The notes beneath the pieces are model-generated. The model had not been told where the DNA came from. It did not search any database and was given only the letters and a program-made list of their open reading frames with translations. A stretch of DNA of 10,215 nucleotides from an uncultured Blautia sp. (lineage in GTDB: Bacteria; Bacillota; Clostridia; Lachnospirales; Lachnospiraceae). The translations under genes were made by a program, and so were the position numbers. The stretch's first letter is position 1. Every line of letters starts with the position of its first letter. Shown piece by piece: positions 5,479-10,215 of the stretch. The stretch lies in assembly GCA_937893675.1 (NCBI GenBank), contig CALBGI010000047.1, positions 1-10,215 on the forward strand. Reading direction: 5' to 3'.

Positions 5479-8118
5479 ATGAAAAAGTACGGAGTAAACG
5501 AGCTTCGGCAGATGTTCCTGGATTTTATGGAGAGTAAGGGACATCTTGTAATGAAAAGCTTTTCCCTGGTTCCCCAGGGAGACAAGAGTCTTTTGCTCAT
5601 CAACGCAGGCATGGCGCCTTTGAAGCCGTATTTTACCGGCGCAGAGATCCCGCCCCGCACACGCGTGGCGACCTGCCAGAAGTGCATTCGTACCGGAGAT
5701 ATTGAAAACGTGGGAAAAACTGCCCGTCACGGCACCTTCTTTGAAATGCTCGGCAACTTTTCCTTCGGGGATTACTTCAAGCATGAGGCCATTGCGTGGT
5801 CCTGGGAGTTTTTGACCGAGGTTGTGGGCCTTGACCCGGAGCGTCTCTATCCGTCTGTGTACCAGGAGGATGATGAGGCGTTTGAGATCTGGAACAAGGA
5901 AGTGGGAATCCCGGCGGAGCGCATTTTCCGTTTCGGCAAGGAGGACAACTTCTGGGAGCACGGAGCAGGTCCCTGCGGCCCCTGTTCCGAGATCTATTAT
6001 GACAGAGGCGAAAAATACGGCTGCGGCAAAGAGGGCTGTACCGTGGGCTGTGACTGCGACCGCTATATGGAGGTGTGGAACAACGTATTCACACAGTTTG
6101 AGAACGATGGAAACGGCAATTATGAGACTCTGAAAAACAAAAACATTGATACCGGTATGGGACTGGAGCGTCTGGCAGTGGTCGTTCAGGATGTGGATTC
6201 CATTTTTGACGTGGATACCATCTGCTCCCTCAGAAATCTGGTATGCAAGATTGCAGGCAAGGAATATGGCAGAGAGTACAGCGACGATGTTTCCATCCGC
6301 CTGATCACTGACCATATCCGTTCCGCAACCTTTATGATCTCCGACGGCGTGATGCCCACCAACGAGGGCAGAGGCTACGTGCTCCGCCGTCTCATCCGCC
6401 GTGCCGCAAGACATGGCCGTCTCCTTGGCATTGAGGGAACCTTCCTTGCAAAATTGAGCGAGGAAGTCATCAGCGGTTCCAAGGACGGTTATCCGGAGCT
6501 GGAAGAGAAGAAGGAGTTTATTTTCAAGGTACTCACCAACGAAGAAAACCAGTTCAACAAGACCATTGACCAGGGACTTCGCATCCTCTCTGATATGGAA
6601 GAGGAGATGAAGGCAGCCGGCGGGAAAACGCTTTCCGGGGAGAACGCCTTCAAGCTTTACGACACCTACGGCTTCCCCCTGGATCTCACAGAGGAAATCC
6701 TGGAGGAAAAGGGCTACGGCATTGACAAGGAAGGCTTTGCCTCTGCCATGGAGGAGCAGCGCACCAAGGCCCGCGAGGCCCGCGAGGTGACCAACTACAT
6801 GGGCGCGGACGCTACCGTGTACGACGAGATTGATACGGCTGTCACAACCGAGTTTGTGGGCTATGAGCATCTGACCTTTGATTCCGAAGTGACGGTTCTG
6901 ACAACAGAGACAGAGATCGTAAACGCGCTGACAGAGGGACAGAAAGGAACGATCTTCACGAAAGAGACTCCCTTCTATGCCACCATGGGCGGCCAGGAAG
7001 GCGATACCGGCGTCATTGAGACTGCAAACGGAAGATTTGCGGTGGAGGATACCATTAAGCTGCGCGGGGGCAAATTCGGCCATGTGGGTCATATGGAGTC
7101 CGGCATGATCTCTGCCGGTGAGACAGTTTCTCTTAAAGTGAACGTATCTGCAAGAAGAGATACCGAGAAGAACCACAGTGCGACCCATCTTCTCCAGAAA
7201 GCGCTGAAAACCGTTCTCGGTTCCCACGTAGAACAGAAAGGTTCTCTGGTCACCCCGGACAGACTCCGCTTTGACTTTGCGCATTTCCAGGCAATGACAG
7301 CAGAGGAGATCGCAGAGGTGGAGGCGCTGGTGCAGGAGCAGATCCAGAATGGTCTTGCGGTCCGCACCGATGTCATGGATATTGAGGAAGCGAAGAAATC
7401 CGGAGCCATGGCTCTGTTTGGCGAAAAATATGAGCAGAAGGTGCGCGTGGTTTCCATGGGAGACTTCTCGAAGGAGCTTTGCGGCGGTACCCATGTGGCA
7501 AACACCGCTTCCATTATGCTCTTCAAGATCGTATCCGAGGCAGGAATCGCTGCAGGTGTGCGCCGTATCGAAGCGCTTACCGGCAAAGGCGTTCTGGAGT
7601 ATTACAGAAAACAGGAGGAGCTTTTGATGGCTGCCGCAAAGGCGCTGAAGGCAAATCCTGGGGAGATCACAGAGAAGATCGCCCACCTGCAGGGAGAAGT
7701 AAAGACCCTTCAGAGCGAGAATGAAGCCCTGAAGAGCAAGCTCGCAAAGGGTGCGCTGGGCGACGTGATGGATAAGGTCGTGGAGGTAAAAGGCGTGAAG
7801 CTTCTCGCGGCTTCCGTGGAAGGCGTTGACATGAACGGCCTTCGGGATCTGGGCGACCAGCTGAAAGAAAAGCTTGGCGAAGGCGTGGTCGTTCTGGCGG
7901 CAGTAAACGGCGGAAAAGTCAACCTGCTCGCCATGGCGACAGAAGAAGCACAGAAGAAGGGCGCGCATGCGGGCAACCTCATCAAAGCGGCTGCAGCGAT
8001 CGTAGGCGGTGGCGGCGGCGGCCGTCCCAATATGGCGCAGGCCGGCGGAAAGAATCCGGAAAAAGTGGAGGAAGCCGTAAAAGCAGCTGCGGAAATTTTG
8101 GAACAGCAGATAAAATAA
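5479..8118 (+). CDS. alaS: Alanyl-tRNA synthetase
   Basis: The 879-residue class II synthetase charges tRNA-Ala and removes mischarged serine or glycine. Its length matches the family (about 875). The N-terminal catalytic core shows the conserved RVATCQKCIRTGDIENVGKT segment followed by the ARHGTFFEMLGNFSFGDYF motif, around residues 57-97. A Cys-rich stretch (YGCGKEGC then CDCDRY) lies near residues 180-195 and, from memory, is common in clostridial AlaRS. The editing site has the zinc-binding pattern HSATH (His566, His570) and CGGTH (Cys668, His672). A coiled-coil-like segment and the C-Ala domain with its glycine-rich GGGGGGRPNMAQAGG end the protein. AGGAGG lies 9 nt before the ATG. The gene is second in the tyrS-alaS operon. 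No convincing terminator follows, so some transcripts may reach rpsU. Confidence 0.98.
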   Translation: MKKYGVNELRQMFLDFMESKGHLVMKSFSLVPQGDKSLLLINAGMAPLKPYFTGAEIPPRTRVATCQKCIRTGDIENVGKTARHGTFFEMLGNFSFGDYFKHEAIAWSWEFLTEVVGLDPERLYPSVYQEDDEAFEIWNKEVGIPAERIFRFGKEDNFWEHGAGPCGPCSEIYYDRGEKYGCGKEGCTVGCDCDRYMEVWNNVFTQFENDGNGNYETLKNKNIDTGMGLERLAVVVQDVDSIFDVDTICSLRNLVCKIAGKEYGREYSDDVSIRLITDHIRSATFMISDGVMPTNEGRGYVLRRLIRRAARHGRLLGIEGTFLAKLSEEVISGSKDGYPELEEKKEFIFKVLTNEENQFNKTIDQGLRILSDMEEEMKAAGGKTLSGENAFKLYDTYGFPLDLTEEILEEKGYGIDKEGFASAMEEQRTKAREAREVTNYMGADATVYDEIDTAVTTEFVGYEHLTFDSEVTVLTTETEIVNALTEGQKGTIFTKETPFYATMGGQEGDTGVIETANGRFAVEDTIKLRGGKFGHVGHMESGMISAGETVSLKVNVSARRDTEKNHSATHLLQKALKTVLGSHVEQKGSLVTPDRLRFDFAHFQAMTAEEIAEVEALVQEQIQNGLAVRTDVMDIEEAKKSGAMALFGEKYEQKVRVVSMGDFSKELCGGTHVANTASIMLFKIVSEAGIAAGVRRIEALTGKGVLEYYRKQEELLMAAAKALKANPGEITEKIAHLQGEVKTLQSENEALKSKLAKGALGDVMDKVVEVKGVKLLAASVEGVDMNGLRDLGDQLKEKLGEGVVVLAAVNGGKVNLLAMATEEAQKKGAHAGNLIKAAAAIVGGGGGGRPNMAQAGGKNPEKVEEAVKAAAEILEQQIK

Positions 8119-8146
8119 GTTTTTTTGCAAAAATAGCCAAAATCTG

Positions 8147-8175
8147 TTGACGAAAATGCAGGTAGGCTATATAAT
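8147..8175 (+). promoter_or_regulatory. SigA promoter of rpsU
   Basis: TTGACG at 8147-8152 and TATAAT at 8170-8175 are 17 nt apart, five of six and six of six matches to consensus. Transcription should start near 8182, giving a leader of about 72 nt before the rpsU start. Confidence 0.85.
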
Positions 8176-8176
8176 A

Positions 8177-8246
8177 ACAGTTGTGCAAGAAAAATACCCA
8201 GACAGTTGTATTTTAGCACAATCTACAACTGGAGGGAGGTTAGGTG
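8177..8246 (+). promoter_or_regulatory. Structured rpsU leader with tandem Shine-Dalgarno motifs
   Basis: AGTTGTA (8204-8210) pairs perfectly with TACAACT (8224-8230), ending at the ribosome binding region. TTGTGC (8181-8186) can pair with GCACAA (8216-8221), whose right arm sits in the loop of the first stem; together they make a possible pseudoknot. ACAGTTGT occurs twice (8177-8184 and 8202-8209), so the two copies compete for the same right arm. GGAGG (8231), GGAGGT (8235) and AGGTG (8242) follow in tandem; only the last has ordinary spacing (7 nt) to the ATG at 8254. Control of bS21 synthesis through this leader is an inference. Confidence 0.45.
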
Positions 8247-8253
8247 TGAGTCT

Positions 8254-8430
8254 ATGTCAAACGTTATCGTAAAAGAGAACGAGACTTTAGATAGCGCTCT
8301 TCGCAGATTCAAGAGAAGCTGTGCAAAAGCAGGTATCCAGCAGGAAATCCGCAAGAGAGAGCATTACGAGAAACCAAGCGTTCGTCGTAAGAAAAAATCT
8401 GAAGCCGCAAGAAAACGTAAATATAATTAA
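8254..8430 (+). CDS. rpsU: 30S ribosomal protein bS21
   Basis: The 58-residue basic protein begins MSNVIVKENETLDSALRRFKR, with a lysine/arginine-rich tail (RRKKKSEAARKRKYN), the standard bS21 pattern and length. It binds the platform of the small ribosomal subunit near the 3' end of 16S rRNA and helps translation initiation. The in-frame start at 8206 would add 16 residues not seen in the family, so the ATG at 8254 is chosen. It has its own promoter and a structured leader, and is followed closely by a strong terminator, so it is probably mainly a single-gene transcript. Confidence 0.97.
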   Translation: MSNVIVKENETLDSALRRFKRSCAKAGIQQEIRKREHYEKPSVRRKKKSEAARKRKYN

Positions 8431-8438
8431 TTGTGCGC

Positions 8439-8471
8439 AAAAATCCCTGGCTGCTGCAGTCAGGGATTTTT
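8439..8471 (+). terminator. Strong intrinsic terminator after rpsU
   Basis: AAAAATCCCTG (8439-8449) pairs perfectly with CAGGGATTTTT (8461-8471), an 11-bp stem with an 11-nt loop that can fold further (CTG/CAG). The right arm ends in five T residues. The cardiolipin synthase ATG lies 31 nt beyond it, leaving no visible room for a separate full promoter. Confidence 0.88.
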
Positions 8472-8502
8472 AAAACAGAAAGAAACACAGGATGGGGAAG
8501 GA

Positions 8503-10095
8503 ATGGACTTAAAGAGCAAAAAGAACAACATTTTCCAGCTGATCATGAAATTTCTGAATACGGTGATAAAAATTCTGTTCAACCGTATTTTTTATGTGGC
8601 GCTTGCCCTGATCGTGCAGCTTGTGTGGATTTTTCTGATTGTGTGGCGCCTGGTCGGATATTCCAGCTATATTTCCTGGGGCTTAAGTCTTGTGAGCATC
8701 TTTGTGGTGCTGTGGATCGTCAACCGCAAGATCAATCCCTCATACAAGCTGGCCTGGACGATCCTGATCCTGGCGGTTCCCATTTTCGGGACCGTGCTTT
8801 ATCTGCTGTTCGGACAGTCCCGGATCGCAGCCGTCATGCAGGAAAAGTTTGAGCTTGCCTTGCGCGAGAGCAGCGACTACCTGGTGCAGAAGGAAGACAC
8901 GACGCAGCATCTGAAAGAGGCGGATATGTCGGCAGCGGTGCAGTCAGCCTATATCCGCAGGAATTCCGGATATCCGGTGCACGAAAACACCACTGCAGAA
9001 TATTTTCAGGTGGGAGACGACATGTTTCCGGTGCTGGTGCGGGAGCTGGAGCAGGCAGAGCATTATATTTTTATTGAATATTTTATTATGAATGACGGTG
9101 TGATGCTTCGCACCATTTTGGATATTTTGGAGAGAAAGGCAGCCCAGGGACTGGATGTGAGGATCATCTATGATGATTTTGGGTGTCTCACCACATTGCC
9201 GCACAAATATTACAATGTGCTTCGCAAAAAGGGAATCAAGGCGGAGGTGTTCAACTCCTTTAAGCCCATCCTGAATATTATCCAGAATAACCGCGATCAT
9301 CGGAAATTCTGTATCATTGACGGATACATCGGTTTTACCGGCGGAATTAATCTGGCAGATGAGTATATCAACCAGCGGGAGCGTTTCGGCCACTGGAAAG
9401 ATACGGCCATCATGCTGAAGGGCGAGGCTGTCTGGAACATGACGCTCATGTTCCTGCATATGTGGTCTGTGGTCAGCAGAAGCACGGAAACCATTTCTTA
9501 TGAGAAATATCTTCCGCACACCTACCATCCGGAGGCGTTTGCCAGCAGCGGCTTTGTGCAGCCCTTCTGCGATACGCCTCTGGACCAGGAGGTTGTGGGA
9601 GAAAATGTGTATCTGAATATCATCAACAAGGCAAAGCACTACGTATATATCTGCACGCCGTATCTGATCATAGACAATGAGATGATGACAGCGCTCTGCT
9701 TGGCTGCCAAGGGCGGAGTGGACGTTCGCATTATGACGCCGGGGATTCCGGACAAAAAAATGGTGTTTCTTCTCACACAGTCCTACTATCAGCAGCTTCT
9801 GGAGGCCGGGGTCAGGATTTATGAATATCAGCCGGGTTTCCTTCACGCAAAATCCTTTGTGTGCGACGATGAGATCGCGGTGGTGGGAACCATTAATCTG
9901 GACTACCGGAGTCTGTACCTGCATTTTGAGGATGGCGTATGGATGTATCAAAACGCGGCGATCGAGGCGATCAAGAAGGACTTTGATGAAACCCTGTTTT
10001 ACTGCAAGCCTGTGACGCTGGAGTTCTGTAACGGGCGGAATATTGCGGTGCGGGCGATGCAGAGTATCCTGCGGCTGTTTGCGCCGATGCTGTAA
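8503..10095 (+). CDS. cls: Cardiolipin synthase (phospholipase D family)
   Basis: The 530-residue membrane protein joins two phosphatidylglycerol molecules to make cardiolipin and glycerol. The N-terminus carries three hydrophobic segments (about residues 29-51, 60-76 and 83-103), ending in the PLDc_N-like FGTVLYLLFGQSR. Two HKD active-site motifs follow: HRKFCIID (His266, Lys268, Asp273) and HAKSFVCD (His448, Lys450, Asp455), each followed by the usual GGINLADEY or GTINLDYRS. It is slightly longer than the usual 480-510 residues, mostly at the N-terminus. The ATG at 8503 is chosen because the upstream TTG at 8431 would read through the terminator hairpin; GGGG lies 5 nt upstream, a modest ribosome binding site. 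It has no evident promoter of its own and may depend on read-through from rpsU. Confidence 0.95.
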   Translation: MDLKSKKNNIFQLIMKFLNTVIKILFNRIFYVALALIVQLVWIFLIVWRLVGYSSYISWGLSLVSIFVVLWIVNRKINPSYKLAWTILILAVPIFGTVLYLLFGQSRIAAVMQEKFELALRESSDYLVQKEDTTQHLKEADMSAAVQSAYIRRNSGYPVHENTTAEYFQVGDDMFPVLVRELEQAEHYIFIEYFIMNDGVMLRTILDILERKAAQGLDVRIIYDDFGCLTTLPHKYYNVLRKKGIKAEVFNSFKPILNIIQNNRDHRKFCIIDGYIGFTGGINLADEYINQRERFGHWKDTAIMLKGEAVWNMTLMFLHMWSVVSRSTETISYEKYLPHTYHPEAFASSGFVQPFCDTPLDQEVVGENVYLNIINKAKHYVYICTPYLIIDNEMMTALCLAAKGGVDVRIMTPGIPDKKMVFLLTQSYYQQLLEAGVRIYEYQPGFLHAKSFVCDDEIAVVGTINLDYRSLYLHFEDGVWMYQNAAIEAIKKDFDETLFYCKPVTLEFCNGRNIAVRAMQSILRLFAPML

Positions 10096-10116
10096 ATAGA
10101 ATATCGCATTTACATG

Positions 10117-10165
10117 AGACTGCTGCAAAGACGAAAGAGATTTTGTTTTTGCAGCAGTCTTCTTT
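10117..10165 (+). terminator. Strong intrinsic terminator after cls
   Basis: AGACTGCTGCAAA (10117-10129) pairs perfectly with TTTGCAGCAGTCT (10148-10160), and GAC/GTT pairs extend the stem to 16 bp (10130-10132 with 10145-10147, one G-U). A T-rich run (TCTTTTT) follows. It begins 22 nt past the cls stop codon. Confidence 0.92.
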
Positions 10166-10171
10166 TTGTGG

Positions 10172-10209
10172 CTCTTTGTCAAGAGTTGGGGTGGGATTCT
10201 TAGGAATCC
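10172..10209. other. Two short hairpins at the window end; no gene
   Basis: CTCTT (10172-10176) pairs with AAGAG (10181-10185), and GGATTC (10194-10199) pairs with GAATCC (10204-10209). They are too short and lack T-runs to be called terminators. A TTGACA is readable on the minus strand here but has no matching -10 box. The stretch may be the edge of a dispersed element or simply spacer. Confidence 0.3.
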
Positions 10210-10215
10210 TGCCCT

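Noticed and set aside
4196..5479. 427-codon antisense open frame opposite tyrS
   Set aside because: It is codon-aligned with tyrS, which has clear TyrRS motifs; no family pattern is seen in the antisense product.
5110..8130. 1006-codon antisense open frame opposite alaS and the end of tyrS
   Set aside because: It mirrors alaS codon for codon, shows no recognisable domain and has no ribosome binding site; it is explained by codon bias in the real genes.
8119..8146. Terminator after alaS
   Set aside because: The T-run and A-run there could pair, but the stem has almost no GC and no proper T-tail follows.
8944..10182. 412-codon antisense frame opposite cls
   Set aside because: It is codon-aligned with cls, which has both HKD motifs; it begins inside the cls terminator and has no domain signature.

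Overview
The window looks like chromosomal DNA from a Gram-positive Firmicute, most likely a gut Lachnospiraceae-type Clostridium. The clues are strong AGGAGG-type ribosome binding sites, textbook SigA promoters (TTGACA-N17-TATAAT), U-tailed hairpin terminators, a choline-binding-style cell-wall hydrolase and a small Cys/Gly-rich protein of a kind I recall mainly from Lachnospiraceae. The genus cannot be fixed from the sequence alone. I see no mobile element, CRISPR array, tRNA or rRNA.

Layout: 1-76 holds two hairpins, one of them a terminator for the minus-strand gene. 92-358 (minus) encodes an 88-residue protein with 17 cysteines and two hydrophobic segments. It is divergent from 523-1794 (plus), a secreted wall hydrolase with a signal peptide, seven GW-type wall-binding repeats and a SleB/CwlJ-type catalytic domain. 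The gap between them carries a consensus SigA promoter overlapped by two matches to the WalR box (TGTWAH-N5-TGTWAH), the site used by the WalRK cell-wall regulator. After a hairpin come a membrane-anchored MutS-like ATPase (1864-3588) and, overlapping it by 7 nt, RNase HI (3582-4061).

A second strong promoter (4103-4131) and a leader hairpin precede the tyrosyl- and alanyl-tRNA synthetase operon (tyrS 4229-5458, alaS 5479-8118). A third promoter (8147-8175) and a structured leader precede rpsU (8254-8430, ribosomal protein bS21). A terminator separates rpsU from a cardiolipin synthase (8503-10095), which ends at a strong terminator. Nothing coding is seen in 10096-10215.

Most of the window is housekeeping: translation, envelope and nucleic-acid maintenance. 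The parts most worth a second look are the hydrolase/Cys-rich divergon with its WalR-like boxes, the membrane MutS-like ATPase coupled to RNase HI, the possible pseudoknot ahead of rpsU, and the repeated placement of a terminator-like hairpin just before an ORF at three places.
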